A DNA stretch of 64,000 nucleotides, from contig OY821791.1 of the NCBI GenBank assembly GCA_963682175.1, positions 25,781,826-25,845,825 on the forward strand. The letters are read 5' to 3'. A program made the translations under genes and the position numbers. Positions 44,601 to 56,690 of this stretch are shown piece after piece (the first letter of the stretch is position 1; every line of letters starts with the position of its first letter). This DNA comes from Triglochin maritima (taxonomy: Eukaryota > Streptophyta > Magnoliopsida > Alismatales > Juncaginaceae). The notes beneath the pieces were generated by a model, which did not search any database, was not told the origin of the DNA, and worked only from the letters and a program-made list of their open reading frames with translations.

Positions 44601-46104
44601 AGAGTCCTTGGCAGAGTGGAGGCCATTTGCTGATAGCTCTGAGGGCGCAGTGATTGCCGGATTGAGAGTAGAGCCTCAGACAGTATCAGCAGTGATTCAT
44701 GCTCAGACTACAGATGAGGAGTTGAGCAGTTTGTTACAGTTAGCTGCCAGAGATGGGTCAGATTTCAGAGTTGGAGTGGACGGAGGTCTGAGATTCAGAG
44801 ATCGTATCTGGGTGCCGAAGACAGAGGACCTGAGACATGATATCATGGAGGAGGCACACAGATCGAGATATTCCATTCATCCAGGGAGCACCAAGATGTA
44901 CAAAGACCTGCAGCGGAACTTCTGGTGGCGAGGTATGAAGAAGGACGTTGCAGACTTCGTGTCGAGGTGTTTGGTCTGTCAGCAGGTGAAGATCGAGCAC
45001 CAGAGACCAGCAGGACAGATGCAGAGGATTGAGTTGCCCGAGTGGAAGTGGGAGCACGTGACGATGGATTTTGTTACGGGGCTACCGAAGACACGGAGAT
45101 TCCACGATGCGATTTGGGTTATAGTCGATCGACTGACCAAGTCGGCGCATTTCTTAGCTATTAAGACCACTCTTGCTCTGGAGGGTCTAGCTAAGTTATA
45201 TATTGAGGAGATTGTCAGACTTCATGGCGTACCAGTCAGTATTATTTCAGACAGAGATCCCAGATTCACTTCGAGATTTTGGGAGAGTCTACACAGAGCA
45301 CTGGGGACACGTCTGAAGTTTAGCACAGCTTTCCACCCACAGACAGATGGCCAGTCAGAGCGGACGATACAGACATTGGAGGACATGCTGAGAGCGTGTA
45401 CACTTGACTGGGCAGGACATTGGGATGAGCATTTGCCGTTGATCGAGTTCGCCTACAACAACAGCTACCACTCGAGTATTGGGATGGCACCCTATGAGGC
45501 ATTATACGGGAGACCGTGTAGATCGCCGGTATGCTGGAGTGATGTGGGCGAGAGACAGCTAGTTGGACCTGACATTATCCAGTTGTATTCAGAGAAGGTC
45601 GACGTGATTCGGAGACGACTAGCTACGGCGCAGAGCAGGCAGAAGAGTTATGCTGATACGCGGAGACGTGAGCTGACTTTTGATGTAGGAGATCATGTCT
45701 TCCTGAAGATCTCGCCTTCCAGAGGGGTGATGAGATTCGGGAAGAAGGGGAAGCTGAGTCCGAGGTATGTCGGACCGTTTGAGATATTGGATCGGGTTGG
45801 TGAGGTGGCGTATAGGATTGCTCTACCACCACAGTTTGCAGGACTTCACAACGTCTTCCATGTTTCTATGCTGAGGAAGTACGTGGCCGATCCAGCTCAT
45901 GTGATAGAGATATCAGTACCGGAGATCCAGCAGGATTTATCATTAGATGAGAGACCAGTTGAGATTGTGGATCAGATGGTACATCAGCTCAGGAGGAGAG
46001 CGATTCCGATGGTGAAGGTCAGGTGGCAGCATCACACTAACAGAGAGGCTACTTGGGAGATCGAGGAGGAGGTCAGGAAGCAGTATCCTGAGTTATTCCG
46101 GTAA
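41662..46104 (+). CDS. Chromovirus gag-pol polyprotein, intact (about 1480 residues)
   Basis: The frame is open from 41617. I prefer the Met at 41662 ([13 protein letters not shown]), because it starts a basic gag N-terminus and the 15 residues before it are hydrophobic and atypical. Numbering from 41617: gag core 65-260 ([31 protein letters not shown]), CCHC knuckle [14 protein letters not shown] near 305, protease [12 protein letters not shown] near 384 (Cys in place of the usual Ser/Thr after Asp), RT near 600-790 with FVDDILIYS near 720, RNase H near 866 ([14 protein letters not shown]), integrase zinc site near 1085-1125 and core Asp/Asp/Glu at [13 protein letters not shown] and QSERTIQ (near 1150, 1210 and 1247). 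The C-terminus ([20 protein letters not shown], near 1465-1490) is a chromodomain, which places it in the chromoviruses and suggests targeting to modified chromatin. No interruption seen. Confidence 0.95.
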   Translation: MPPRRGKAVAHTRGESETARDEAWEDERRTLFDTVGRLTEMLQQQTAQTGQTGTGAMHDRFMRQHPPTFLGQYDAEAAEEWIFTMQKIFSAIGCPPEARVGLATYVLGGAASNWWRSTSAVVFADRDDIAWEEFVGEFNEQYFPQHVQDQKREEFLSLQQGDMTLAGYIGKFNALERYCPEMYVTQEQRAGKFVRGLRKQLRTKVLTHMPSTLADAVKSASVLDRDYRENYQDERRPSGRFSGRPGGQTGGNPGKRPRYEGAGVAVPRPEPCGTCGRFHSGPCFTPGACHGCGQLGHFIRSCPSRGAGPSRPPGLPAPGRGGGGGRPPFRPQQGQRTGRVFTIQAEEARDGGAVVEGTLLVAGSVARVLFDCGATHSFISERFAGVLGCTLAMLTATLEVSTPLGLVGTVGRFVPGATVVSGDQEFPADLVLLPMEDFDVILGMDWLSQYDVRVLCREKKILIPRKGLPDILIRGIRSRGGRIIVSAVRAQRLLQQGCAAFLATLVVAEAESQRLEDIEVVQEFADVFPAEIPGLPPHRELEFGIELVAGTTPQSKAPYRMAPAELTELKKQLQELMNSGFIRPSVSPWGAPVLFVKKKDGSLRMCIDYRMLNQVTVKNRYPLPRIEDLFDQLQSAKVFSKIDLRSGYHQLRIRDEDIQKTAFRTRYGHYEFLVMPFGLTNAPAAFMDLMHRTFRQYIDIFVIVFVDDILIYSPDVEQHREHLRIVLSILRTQQLYAKFSKCEFWLDRVAFLGHIVSAEGISVDPAKVEAVTQWRTPTSVTEIRSFVGLAGYYRRFIKDFSRLAAPLTALTQKGVTFVWSQKCEDSFQELKRLLTTAPVLSLPSGTGGFVIYSDASGVGLGCVLMQHGRVIAYASRQLKVHERNYPTHDLELAAVVHALKTWRHYLYGERFEVFTDHQSLKYLFSQKELNMRQRRWLEFIKDYDFTISYHPGKANTVADALSRKVEVSVAGLCIQEWRLLESLAEWRPFADSSEGAVIAGLRVEPQTVSAVIHAQTTDEELSSLLQLAARDGSDFRVGVDGGLRFRDRIWVPKTEDLRHDIMEEAHRSRYSIHPGSTKMYKDLQRNFWWRGMKKDVADFVSRCLVCQQVKIEHQRPAGQMQRIELPEWKWEHVTMDFVTGLPKTRRFHDAIWVIVDRLTKSAHFLAIKTTLALEGLAKLYIEEIVRLHGVPVSIISDRDPRFTSRFWESLHRALGTRLKFSTAFHPQTDGQSERTIQTLEDMLRACTLDWAGHWDEHLPLIEFAYNNSYHSSIGMAPYEALYGRPCRSPVCWSDVGERQLVGPDIIQLYSEKVDVIRRRLATAQSRQKSYADTRRRELTFDVGDHVFLKISPSRGVMRFGKKGKLSPRYVGPFEILDRVGEVAYRIALPPQFAGLHNVFHVSMLRKYVADPAHVIEISVPEIQQDLSLDERPVEIVDQMVHQLRRRAIPMVKVRWQHHTNREATWEIEEEVRKQYPELFR

Positions 46105-46140
46105 GTTACTTGTTTCGAATTTCGCGGGCGAAATTCTTTT

Positions 46141-46153
46141 AAGGAGGGTAGAT
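46141..46153 (+). other. Polypurine tract of the chromovirus
   Basis: AAGGAGGGTAGAT immediately precedes the 3' LTR and is the expected plus-strand primer site. Confidence 0.8.
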
Positions 46154-48107
46154 TGTAATAACCTAAACTAAACATCTTAATTAACTAAACCTAAATCTAA
46201 TTAACCCTAATTAATCCTGCATGGAGAGCATGAGGTGTTGAGAGGTGAGAGAGAGTGTTGGCTGGTTATTATTGGTAAGGTTGTAGGTGGATGGTGATTG
46301 GAGGATGGGGAGGTGAGATAAGATTAGGTTTTAGTATAAATAGGGATGTGAGGATTAGCTGAAAACGTTTTCTTCATCATTTGCTGATCAACAGAGAGTG
46401 AGAGAGATATTCGGAGAAGAAGAAGAAGAAGAAGAAGAAGAAGAAGAAGAAGAAGAAGAAAGGAAAGAGAAGAGAAAAAGTTGACAAAGCTCGGGAGGCT
46501 TCTTCAACCGTCAAAAAGGTATGCCAAATCTTCAATATAACTCACTTGTGCCTTGTGAGTGTTGGGGATCGACGTTGGTGTCGAATTCCCCGTCGGAATT
46601 CAACCAATTCAGAGGTTGAAGACGACGATCGGTCGACCGGTGCCTGTGGGCAGTCGACCGATCCTATTATTATATTGTTATTTACCCGCGAACGGTCGAA
46701 CGATGTCGTTAGACGGTCGACCGTTATGCCAGATTGTGCGGGAAAAAGGGGATTATACTGTTATCGGTCGAACGGGACCACTTAGCCGGTCGACCGAATA
46801 ACGATGAGAATGGGTCGGTTGGGGATTTTGACTTATTAAACGGTCGAACGTCCTTACCTTGTTCGACCGATCCATTCGATGCTAAGTCGGTTGGGAGCTT
46901 TGACCATCAAAACGGTCGACCGCTCTTTAACTCTCGGTCGACCGACTGAGCATTTAATTAAGCGGTAGAGTGCTTGTGTTGATTCGGTCGAACTGTATTT
47001 CAGTTCCGGTCGACCGAACGAGACTTGGGCAAAATATTGAAAGTCCTGTTATCGGTCGAACGGCCCCTTGGTTCGACCGGTCGGATATATATATTATATA
47101 AAATGGTATAGCGTAGACCTTCCAAACGGTCGACCGCTAGATGACTTTTGTTCGACCGATTGGTCGGTAATTCGGTTGGCGTGGTTCGACCGGTAGATTT
47201 GTTTGTACAGTACTGTGTACTGTGTGGGGGACCGGTCGACCGGTGTGCTTGTAGCGGTCGACCGATCTACCGCAGGTTGGTGGATTTATCCACACGCGAT
47301 CCGTCGATGTCAGGTCGACTACCGGCTCCGAGGCGACGGTTGATTACCGGCTTTGAGAGCTACGGATTTCACCTTCGACGAAGGCGTATTATTGTTGTAC
47401 CTTTTTCCTCTCTTACCGAGCGGGGTGTGAGGGATGTGTACCGTAAACCTTGGGCAGTTTGCGAGGGTTTAGCGGTAGGCCGAGGATGTTCCGGCAGGGT
47501 GCGCGCTAGGCGACTTTTGGGGGAGCAGTGGCTGTCGTCTGACCCGAGTTGTGTATTCGGCGGGCTGACTCGCTCCTTGGGTGCGGCGTGTACTAGGGGT
47601 TCCTTCCTGCACGATTTGGGGAGCAGTGGTGTCGACTGACCCTTGTGAGGCAGCGGTGGACTGACTTGACCCTAGTGGCAGGAGTGGTTCAGTGCCGCGG
47701 AGGCGGTGAGGGCATTATTGTGGGCCCGAGGCGGATGATCATGTGCATAGCATTGCATTGTCTTTAATTCCTTTTTATATTTTAGGAGGTTTGGTATACG
47801 GGGTTCCTTCAGGGAACTCAGGCATGTTTGTTGTTTGCATTTCAGGTAGCGAGCAGGGTTAGAGTTTGAGGTGGTGACCGAGGACGGTGCCCCCGAGATC
47901 AGATCCTGTAGTTGTCAGTCTCTTTCTTTTGAGGTGATTACATATTGTATAGCTTTTGTCGTAATCACAGTCAGTCTGTATATTTGACTTCCACGTGGAT
48001 CATATTTATATTATATATGTTGGTTTGTTTCCCGTGACGTGCCCAGTGTTGACCGTTGACGGTCTTTATTATTGTTTAAATTTTCCGCTGTTTTCGGGTA
48101 CGTTACA
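46154..48107 (+). repeat. 3' LTR of the chromovirus
   Basis: 1954 bp, same ends as the 5' LTR. TATAAATA is at 46335-46342. The GAA tract (46417-46462) is five units longer than in the 5' LTR, and five single-base differences were seen across the rest. Followed by ATTAG and then the protease gene of M. Confidence 0.95.
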
Positions 48108-50580
48108 ATTAGGCACCTCAATAATATGTCGATGTGAGTCGAACATGCCTAATGACTCGGGCTCATCCGTGTCCTGGATGAAATTGGCTCCGACAGTGTC
48201 GTCGAAGAGCCAGGGTTGCTTACCAAGAGTAAAGATGTTGCAATCTGCCGTGAGGTTTCCAAAAGACAACCTCATCAAGACATTGCGACAATTGATCAAA
48301 GCATTAGATGTCACAAGAAATGGCCTCCCAAGGATCATAGGAATTTGTCCTTGTGGGTTGGACACGGGTTCAGTATCCAAGATGATGAAATCAACTGGAA
48401 ATACGAACTCACCCACTTTCATAAGGACATCCTCCACACTCCCTCGTGGAATCTTGATAGATCTGTCAGCCAACTGGAGGGATGTCCTCTTTGGTTTAAG
48501 ATAGCCTATTCCAAGGTTGACATAGACAGAGTAAGGCAGGAGGTTCACATATGCCCCCAAATCCAATAAAGCTTGAGAGATTGTCACATTGCCAATCATG
48601 CAAGAGACAGTTGGACAACCTGGGTCCTTGTATTTGACTTGCATGGGTTGTGTCAATGTTGAACTCACATTGGCGGCCACAAAGGCCTTTTTGGGAACAT
48701 TTGTTTTTCTCTTGTGCAAAGGTCCTTGAGGAACTTCGCATACGGTGGCATCTGTTGAACAACGTCCAACAACGGGATGTTCACCTTTACTTGCCTAAGT
48801 ACCTTAACGATCTTGTCCCAATGCTCATCACGTTTTTTAGTCAACCTATGAGGGAATGGTTCCTTGGGGACATAACAATCACGAGGAGGAGTCTCAGAAT
48901 TAGGTTCCTTGACAGACTCAAGGCTCTCCTCGGAAGTCTCGCCAACAGGGTTGGCTTCAGGCATTTCCACATTGTTGTCAACAACCCTTCCCGATCTCAA
49001 GGTATGGACAACATTGGCATGTTGGGAAGGGTCACTTTCGACATTGTGTACATTCTGCCTAGCATGAGCAGGTTGACCCCTGGGATTTACGACAGGTTGA
49101 CTCGGGAACTGACCCTTCTCGCGTTCATGGAACTGATGAGTCAACTGGCTAACTTGCATTTCCAAAGCCTTGACTGTACTTTGCATGCTCTGCATGAACA
49201 CTTGAAGGGTCGGGTCACTAGAAGGGTCCTTGGGGTCAACCCGCTGGGGTGGTGGAGTTTGGTTGGAATAACCCGACGATGAGGCCTGAGCAGGTTGGTA
49301 ATTATGGTGCTGAGACCTTTGATGTGGGGGTTGGTAGGTCACCGATGGGCGTGGAGGTTGATAAGGTGGAGGTTGAGGTTGAGCGTGCGAGCTCTGACCG
49401 TGACCCCCACTAGGCCGCCAAGAGAAGTTAGGATGGTTACGCCATCCCAGGTTGTTGGAGTGACTGTACGGGTCGTTACGTGACCTCTTTTGATACATTG
49501 CATTTGCATGCTCAGTATCTCTTGGAGCGTAAGTGCATTCCAAGTCATCATGGCCCGTAAGTCCACATCTACTACACCCAGGAGTAGCGACCTGAGCTAC
49601 AGGAGCTCGGTCCAACTCTAAACTCTCAATCCTACGCATGAGACCAGCCAATTTCGCCTCAAACGCGATAGTTGACTCAACATGATATGATCTAGCCCGA
49701 CCAAAAGACCTGGAGGCTGGTGGCTCTCTCATGGTGTCCCACTCAAGGTACCTTCAGCCATTAACTCAAATGTGTCTCACGCCTCATTGATGGGTTTCAT
49801 TTGGAAATCACCCCTGACACATCAACTTCAACAATGTGCGGGTGTTGTAGTTGAGGCCCTCATAAACAATTTGGCACAGTTGCCATAGCTCAAGTCCATG
49901 ATGAGGGCACTGCTGGAGAAGGTCCTTGAACCTCTCAAAGAAACCATGAAAAGATTCAGTCTCAGTCTGATACATTTGATGTATCTGGTGCCGTATCTAT
50001 TGAGTTTTCCTTTGAGGGAAAAATCTCTTCAGAAATACGGTCACAAAGTCATCCCAAGACCGAATAGACCTCACCGGGAGGTTGTACATCCATTTCTTCG
50101 TATTATCCTTCAACGCGAAAGAAATCATCCTCAACCGGACTGAATCCTCGTCAAGCTGTTGAAGCTTGAACATGGAGCATACTTCCTTGAATTCGCGTAT
50201 AAAAATATACAGATCCTCCTTATTGGCAGTAAAGGTTGGAAGCATGCTCACATATTGAGGTTTCAACTCATAGTTGTTCCCGCGAGCAGGGGGAAGACTA
50301 TGCAAGAAGTCTGCACGGCCCGAACACTGTGAGTCCACTCCCACAAAGTCATCGGTCTATCCTGTCGAGCTAAAGGTGGTGGTGCACCAAGAACTCGATC
50401 CTGACTGAATCTCCCTTCCTCTCGAGTCAGAGGAGGAGGAGAAGAAGGTCTACGTGGTGGTGGGAGACGACCGAGGTAATCCATGAATGGACCTGGGTCT
50501 CCCCCGTCACCACGAGACGACTCGGCCTCCTGCTCCAAAGGAGCATGAGGCGGAGATGGTCGATCACCAAGACCGTCCAT
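48108..50580 (-). pseudogene. Element M gag and protease
   Basis: The start is at 50580 (MDGLGDRPSPP). Gag core spans 50344-49997 (YIFIREFKEVCSMFKLQQL; WMYNLPVRSIRSWDDF). A damaged stretch runs from 49996 to 49733. Then come the knuckle CSRCGLTGHDDLEC near 49540-49580, a Gln/Pro-rich linker, and protease 48719-48113 ([32 protein letters not shown]). At least three frameshifts separate the open pieces (50263-50580, 49997-50344, 48665-49732 and 48069-48719). The last codons of the final piece come from the chromovirus LTR. Confidence 0.9.
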
Positions 50581-51706
50581 CTAAGAAAAATGCACCCTCT
50601 CAAGTCGAGCGCTCTCACCAGAACGAGCCCAACTTCGCATAAAAATGCTTGACTCGACTCTAAAAACACACAATAGAAGGTGTACTCAGAGGAGGAGACT
50701 ACTCATAGAGAATAGATGAGGAGGGAAGAATCCTTAGATCTAACGTGGGTAATGGGATCAGGTAGAAGCCTAACTAGCAAGCACAACTCGATCAGCTTAA
50801 GGCTATGGGTCATTAGGCAAGACGACGCCTAACTTCGAGGTCACTAGCCTCGACACGCCTCACCTCCCTACCACGAGGACCACAATGCCCAGCAAGTGAT
50901 ACCAGATCTGAAGATCCAGTACCTCCTACTATCGACAAGGTAGGCAACGCCGATCAGGCCATGACGGACTCAACTAGATTACTCTCCTAGTGCGTCCGAA
51001 ATACTAGGGCCAATGTCTACTTGGTTTTAGTTAAGGGTTGATTAAGAGTGATTTTTGGGGCCAAGGAAAGGGTGATGAAATCCCCCACCTTATCATTTAT
51101 GGGACAACCCCTCCTTAGTAGCGTTTTGATCCTAAATCTAGCAATCAACACTCCAATCAAACACTCAACTCACTCTTGTCCTGATGCAATTCCTACTAAC
51201 TAATGCATGGGCATACAAGATGCATGAATGAGTGTAGGAAATGTGTACCTCACGCCAACACTCAACAACTGAAAATAAAGCTAAAAGAAAAGACAACTAC
51301 ATGCCTAAGTCAAGTACATGATGCGTGACCTAAACAAGTAAGAATGTCTAGTCTTTTGCTTTGGATTTTAAGGCCAAGTTGATTAATGGGGATTGGTTTA
51401 ATGATCTGGGAGCAAACTAGAAGTCACAGCATGCAAAATAGTGCTCCCAGATAACTAAAATGAAAGAACCAACTACCAGAAGAAAATAGAGAGCAAGAAA
51501 CGCTGACTAGGACACCAATTGGAGGTCCAAGACCGCTGATTGGTGGTCCTTGTTGAAGCTTTTGTGCTCCAACTTGTCCAGTAGCCTCCCCGTGAGTTCT
51601 AGGATCCCTGAAACCAACAAAAACTAAAAACAAAAAATTAAAACCACTCGAATCGTCCACACCAAAGTCTGGACATAGCACCTCCCCGGCAACGGGGCAA
51701 AAAACT
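50581..51706 (-). other. Leader and PBS of element M
   Basis: The PBS is near 51684-51699 on the plus strand (CCCCGGCAACGGGGCA, one change from the complement of the tRNA-Asp site). The leader has the inverted repeat ATCTGGGAGC (51404-51413) / GCTCCCAGAT (51443-51452), eroded GACCGC palindromes at 51511-51548, and the block TACTATCGACAAGGTAGGCA near 50928, all shared with E1 in opposite orientation. Confidence 0.8.
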
Positions 51707-53073
51707 TGATTGAATAGTTTTAATTAAACAGCAAGTGCACGGCCGCGTTGAAGCGGTGGCAAATACGGGTCGTCCACAAGGAGGTGTGTCGATTTTTGGT
51801 TTGTGCGAAGGCGAGTCGGAAAGAACGATTGATTACACTAAACTACACTAATCTAAACTAGTAAACTAGAAAAGCTGAAATGAAATCACAAGACAAAGTA
51901 AACTAAGAAACTAATGAAGGAAGATAAAACTCAGGAATGGAAAACCCCTAAGGGGTCGAGTGTGTGTGTGTGCACATGAAATAAGTGTGGTAATGAATGC
52001 ATAAAAGAAGCATAAGTTAGTTAGTGTTTGTTAATGTATAAGAAGTACCTAATGGCAAGACCTATCATTTACAACACTAACCTAGGTGGTTAATATCAAC
52101 AATGCAAGGTTGTTATTAAGAACATACAAGCATGGAATGTACCTAACTATGACAGAAACCATCAAGTAAAGTTCTTATTAATTCAAGGAAGCATACTAAT
52201 ATCTCTCACAAACAATTATATCTAGCATTCATACCATCTACATAACATGTACACACATCTACTCCACCCCCAAAGGGGATGGAACTACTCACACATATTT
52301 AAACTAACAATTATACTAAGGAAAGAAGGCATGCTTACTCTAATTATAGAAAGACTAAACAACAAGTTAACTAAAAGACATAAAACAAAACAAACATGCA
52401 CGCAAGCATATTAAAGGAAATTAAACTAAGAAAGAAACAACATGCTAATGGAAAACATCTATTATTAACTCATTCAATTACAAGCAACCTCTTTCTCCAC
52501 CAGAGTTTTGCTTCAAGGCTTCACTCTTAGTAGAGAAGATGGCCACAAAGAGAGGAGATGGGGTACATGAGAGGAGGGAGAGTTCTATTTATAGCCATAG
52601 AAAAAGGTAATTCTGGACAATCCCCTTGTATGGGACTAAACAAACACTAATACATACGCTCCAGAATCTTAGCGGATCCGGGGAGATCCGGACCGCCAAT
52701 TGCGGTCTACAGGATCCGGATCTGGCTAATGTTTGTTGTGGGCTTTCCTTGGTTTCTTTGTCGGTCTTTGATGCATCTACTTTGTTTATTGGAGGTCCGA
52801 CCCGAATCGAATTGCCAAAATACTCCCCATGATGGTGTGAAGTTTTTGTTTTGCTCTTTGGTCCTTGGGTCTTACGTTCAGGTCCTTCTCCCTTGCATCT
52901 TAGTCCTCAAGTCTCTCAACTCAGTCCTTTTTCTATTTTTAGGTCCTTTCATGCTTCTTCTCATCAAACCTCTTTATTTCTGAAATTCAAACATAAAACT
53001 CGTCACGTAGCATTGCTTAGGTATAAGATAATGGACATGAGATACAAATATAAGCCCGAAATGATGTCAATCA
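51707..53073 (-). repeat. 5' LTR of element M
   Basis: From TGATTGAATAGTTTTAATTA to CGAAATGATGTCAATCA on the plus strand. The palindrome is one base short (GACCGCCAATTGCGGTC, 52691-52707) compared with the 3' LTR. CTATTTATAG (52586-52595) is the TATA region. Followed by the GTGTC duplication. Confidence 0.9.
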
Positions 53074-54502
53074 GTGTCCTTCGGGTCAACCCGCTGGGGT
53101 AGTAGAGTTTGGTTAGAATAACCCGACGATGAAGCCTGAGGAGGTTGGTAATTATGGTGTTGAGACCTTTGATGTGGGGGTTGGTAGGTTGCCGATGGGC
53201 GTGGAGGTTGAGGTTGAGCGTGCGAGCTCTGATCGTGACCCCCACTAGGCCCCCAAGAGAAGTTAGGGAGGTTACGCCATCCCAGGTTGTAGGAGTCACT
53301 ATACGGGTCATTACGGGCCTCTGTTTATACATCGCATTTGCATGCTCAGTATCCTTTGGAGCGTAAGCACAATCCAAGTCATCGTATCCCGTAAGTCAAC
53401 ACCTACTACATGCGGGAGTAGTGACTTGAGCTACAAGAGCTCGGTCAACCTCTAAACTCTCAATCTTACGCATGAGAGCAACCAATTTCTCCTCAAACGC
53501 GATAACTGACTCAAGTTGATACGATCCAGCTCGACCAGAAGACCTGGCGGCTGGTGGCTCTCTCATGGTTTCCCACTCAAAGGTACGTTCAACCATCAAT
53601 TCAAAAGTGTCCCATGCCTCATTGATGAGTTTCATTTGGAAATCACCCTGACACATCGACTCCAACAATGTACGGGTGTTGTAGCTGAGACCCTCATAAA
53701 TAATCTGGCACAACTGCCATAGCTCAAGCCCATGATGAAGGCACTGCTGGAGAAGGTCTTTGAACCACTCAAAGAAAGCATGAAAAGATTCGGTCTCAGT
53801 CTAATACATTTGATGTATCTGGTGTCGTATCTGTTGAGTCTTCCTTTTAGGGAAAAAATCTCTTTAGAAAGACGGTCACAAAGTCATTCCAAGACCGAAT
53901 AGAACTCGTCGGGGGGCTGTACATCCGTTTCTTCGCGTTATCCTTCAACGCGAAAGAAATCATCCTCAACCTGACTGAATCCTCATCAATCTGTTGAATC
54001 TTGAACATTGAGCATACTTCCTCGAATTCACGTAAAAAATATACGAATCCTCATTATTGACAGTAAAGGTAGGAAGCATGCTCACATATTGAGGTTTCAG
54101 TTCATAGTTGTTCCTGCGAGCTCGGGGAAGAACTATCCAAGAAGGTTGCGCTGCCCGAACAGGATGAGTCCGCTCCCACAAAGTCATCGACCTATCATGT
54201 CGAGCTAAAGGTGGTGGTGCACCTAGAACTCGATCCTGACCGAATCTCTCTTCCTCTCGAGTCAGAGGAGGAGGAGGAGGTCTACATGGTGGCGGGAGTG
54301 GACCGAGGTAATCCATATATGGAACCCGGTCTCCCCCATCCCCACGAGACGACTCGGCCTCATGCTCCAAAAGAGCACGAGGTGGAGATGGCAGATCACC
54401 TAGACCGTTCATCTCAGAAAAATGCACTCTCTCAAGTCGAGCGCTCTCTCCAGAACAAACCCAACCTTGCATAAAACGCTCAACTCGACTATACAACAAC
54501 AC
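53074..54502 (-). pseudogene. Element N, part 2: gag
   Basis: The continuation of 29920-30739 beyond M. The gag start MNGLGDLPSPP is at about 54413, with SMTLWERTHPVR, then YELKPQYVSMLPTF, a frameshift near 54030, [19 protein letters not shown] (near 53655-53713), and a knuckle broken by a stop after CSRC near 53397. Joining the two parts across M gives a normal gag order, which confirms the insertion. Older and more damaged than M. Confidence 0.88.
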
Positions 54503-54964
54503 ACAATAGATGGTGTACTCAGAGGAGGAGACTACTCGTAGAATATAGATGAGGAGGGAAGAATCCTTAGAGCTAGTGTGGGTAATGGGTGAAGGTATAA
54601 GCCTAATCTAGCAAGCGTGGCTCAAGCAACTTATGGCTATGGGTCCTTAGGCTAGACGACGCCTAAGTTCAAGATCACTAGTCTCTACACACCTCACCTC
54701 CCTACAACGAAGACCACAATGCCCAACAAGTGATAGCTGATCTGGAGATCTAGTACCTCCTACTATCAACAAGGCAGGCGACGCCGATCAAGTCATGACG
54801 GTCTCAACTCGATCACTCTCCTAGTGCGTCTGAAATCCTAGGGCCAATGTCTACTTGCTTTAAGAATTAAGGCTTTGATGAATATAAGATACAAATTAAA
54901 ACCACTCGAATCGTCCAAACCAAAGTCTGCACAAAACACCTCCCCGGGAACGGCCCCAAAAACT
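54503..54964 (-). other. Leader and eroded PBS of element N
   Basis: CCCCGGGAACGGCCCCA (54942-54958) differs at two positions from the complement of the tRNA-Asp primer site. The block TACTATCAACAAGGCAGGCG near 54761 matches the leaders of M and E1. Most of the leader, including the stem-loop and palindromes, is missing. Confidence 0.75.
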
Positions 54965-56268
54965 TGATTGAATCAGTTATAATAACCGCAAGTGCACGGC
55001 CACGTTGCAGTGATGGCAAATATATGTCGACCCACAAGGAGGTGTGTTGACTTTGCTAGTTCGAAGGCGAGTGGGAAACAAAGGAGAGAAAGACTGATTA
55101 AACTAAACTACACTAAACTAGTAGCAACAAAGAAGGAAATGAAAGTGAGAGACGAAAAGAAACTAAGTGACTAATAGAAGAAGATAGAAATCAGGAATGG
55201 AAAACCCCTAAGGGGTGGAGTGTGTGTACACATGAAATAAGTGTGGTGAATGCATACAATAAGCTCAAGTATAGTTAGTGTTTTTAATGTATAAGAAGTA
55301 CCTAATGACAAGACCTATCATTCAAAGCACTAACCTAGGTGATTAATATGAGAATGACAAGTTTGTTATTAAGAACATAAACAAGCATGGATTGTACCTA
55401 AACATTATGGCAGAAAACCATCAAGTTAAGAGTTCTTATTAATTCAAACAAGCATACTAACATTTCTCACACAACAATGTTTAGCATTCATTCCGTCTAC
55501 ATAACATGTATAGACATCTACTTCACCTCCAAAAGGGGATGGAACTACTCACACATATTTAAACTAACATTCATACTAAAGAAAGAAAACATGCTTAAAC
55601 CAATTCTAAGTAGACTAAAACAAACAAGTTAACTAAGTATGCAAGAATTGAAAAGAGGCAATATGAAGAAAACTTAACAAAACTTCTATTATTACTCACT
55701 CAATTACAAGTAGCCTCTCGCCACAAGAGTTTTCACTCCAAGGCTTTTACTCCTAGTAGAGAGGATGACCACCAAGAGAGAGATGAGATACAAAGGAGGA
55801 GGAAGATTTCTATTTATAGCCATAAAAAAGGCAATCCTGGACAATCTCCCGGTATGGGACTAAACGTATACCAAACATAGACTAAATACACCCTAATACC
55901 GACCCGGCAAAGTTTTATCGGATCCGAACCAAAACAGACCGCCAATCAGCGGTCCATATTGTTGGATCCGGCCTGGTTTTGGAGTGTGATTGTCTGGCTT
56001 GTGTTCTTCATGTTTGATGCACCCAAGTCGGTTGTTGGAGGTCGGGCCCGAATCGAATTGCCAAAATACATCCGGGTCCATTCTTCTTGCATGTCAGTCC
56101 CTAAATCTTGCAACTCAGTCGTTTTTCTTACGTTTAGGTCCTTTTATGCCTCTTCTCTTCAAACTTGTTTATTCATGAAACTCAAACATAAAACATGTTA
56201 CGTAGCATTGTTTAGGTTCAAGATAATGAATATAAGATACAAATGAATGCATGAAATGATGTTAATCA
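54965..56268 (-). repeat. 5' LTR of element N
   Basis: From TGATTGAATCAGTTATAATA to GAAATGATGTTAATCA. It contains GACCGCCAATCAGCGGTC (55937-55954) and CTATTTATAG (55811-55820). It is similar to the M LTRs but more diverged. The bases after it (ATATG) would be the target duplication. The partner LTR was lost with the left part of N. Confidence 0.85.
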
Positions 56269-56431
56269 ATATGAATGTTGTATTTTATTTGTGATTGATC
56301 TCATAATGGTATTTCATATTAAATTTGATATTGAAAGTTAATTCTGGTATTGGAGTCGTTTGTGATATGAAATTGTTTATTTTAGATGAAAAGGCCAAGG
56401 TTTAAAAAATTCTGATTTTTTATATAAAAAT
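56269..56431. repeat. Right flank of the nest; 0.1 kb repeat, right copy
   Basis: 56271-56374 matches 8475-8577 (see there). This is the DNA into which N inserted. 56375-56431 has no recognised content. Confidence 0.75.
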
Positions 56432-56690
56432 CACTATTGCCGACAGAATTGCCGACGGAAATTCCGTCGGCACAAGTGGCGATTTTTTGGCACCAAAAAA
56501 AGCCCAAAAAAGAGCGCTAAAAAACATCACTGCCGACGGAAGTATTGCCGATGCACTTATTGCTGGCGGATTATTTCCAACAAAATTTCCGTCGGAAATG
56601 GGTATTCCCAACGGGATTTGGTACTATTGCCGACAAATTTGTTCGTCGGCAAAGGCCAGTTTTGTATTAGTATTGTATTTTCCTATACTA
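56432..56690. repeat. CCGACGGAAAT inverted-repeat cluster, CACTA-like subterminal repeats
   Basis: Short inverted units such as GCCGACGGAAATTCCGTCGG (56451-56470), CTGCCGACGGAAGTATTGCC, TTTCCGTCGGAAAT and TTTGTTCGTCGGCAAAG cover about 250 bases. It opens with CACTATTGCCGACAG at 56432. Such motifs are common in subterminal regions of plant CACTA elements. No transposase in this segment. Confidence 0.5.

Larger units (their letters stand above)
39600..48107 (+). mobile_element. Intact Tekay/Del-type chromovirus, recent insertion in M
   Basis: 8508 bp. LTRs are 39600-41538 and 46154-48107, with PBS for tRNA-iMet, one complete gag-pol frame, PPT, and a perfect 5-base target duplication ATTAG (39595-39599 and 48108-48112). 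By eye the LTRs differ by five substitutions plus 15 bases (five GAA units), that is about 0.26% substitutions. It lies between the protease and RT parts of M and is the youngest datable insertion in the window. All cis and trans parts look intact, so it may be, or recently was, mobile. Confidence 0.95.
30740..53073 (-). mobile_element. Full-length Athila element M with two later insertions
   Basis: LTRs at 30740-32139 (3') and 51707-53073 (5') bracket leader, gag, protease, RT, RNase H, integrase and 3' region on the minus strand. The 5-base target duplication is perfect: GTGTC at 30735-30739 and at 53074-53078. Two later insertions, at 35758-38572 and 39600-48107, interrupt pol. Without them M is about 11 kb. 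The LTRs are very similar apart from a few small indels, including about 30 bases near 31680-31708 missing from the 5' LTR. The genes carry several frameshifts. Confidence 0.93.
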
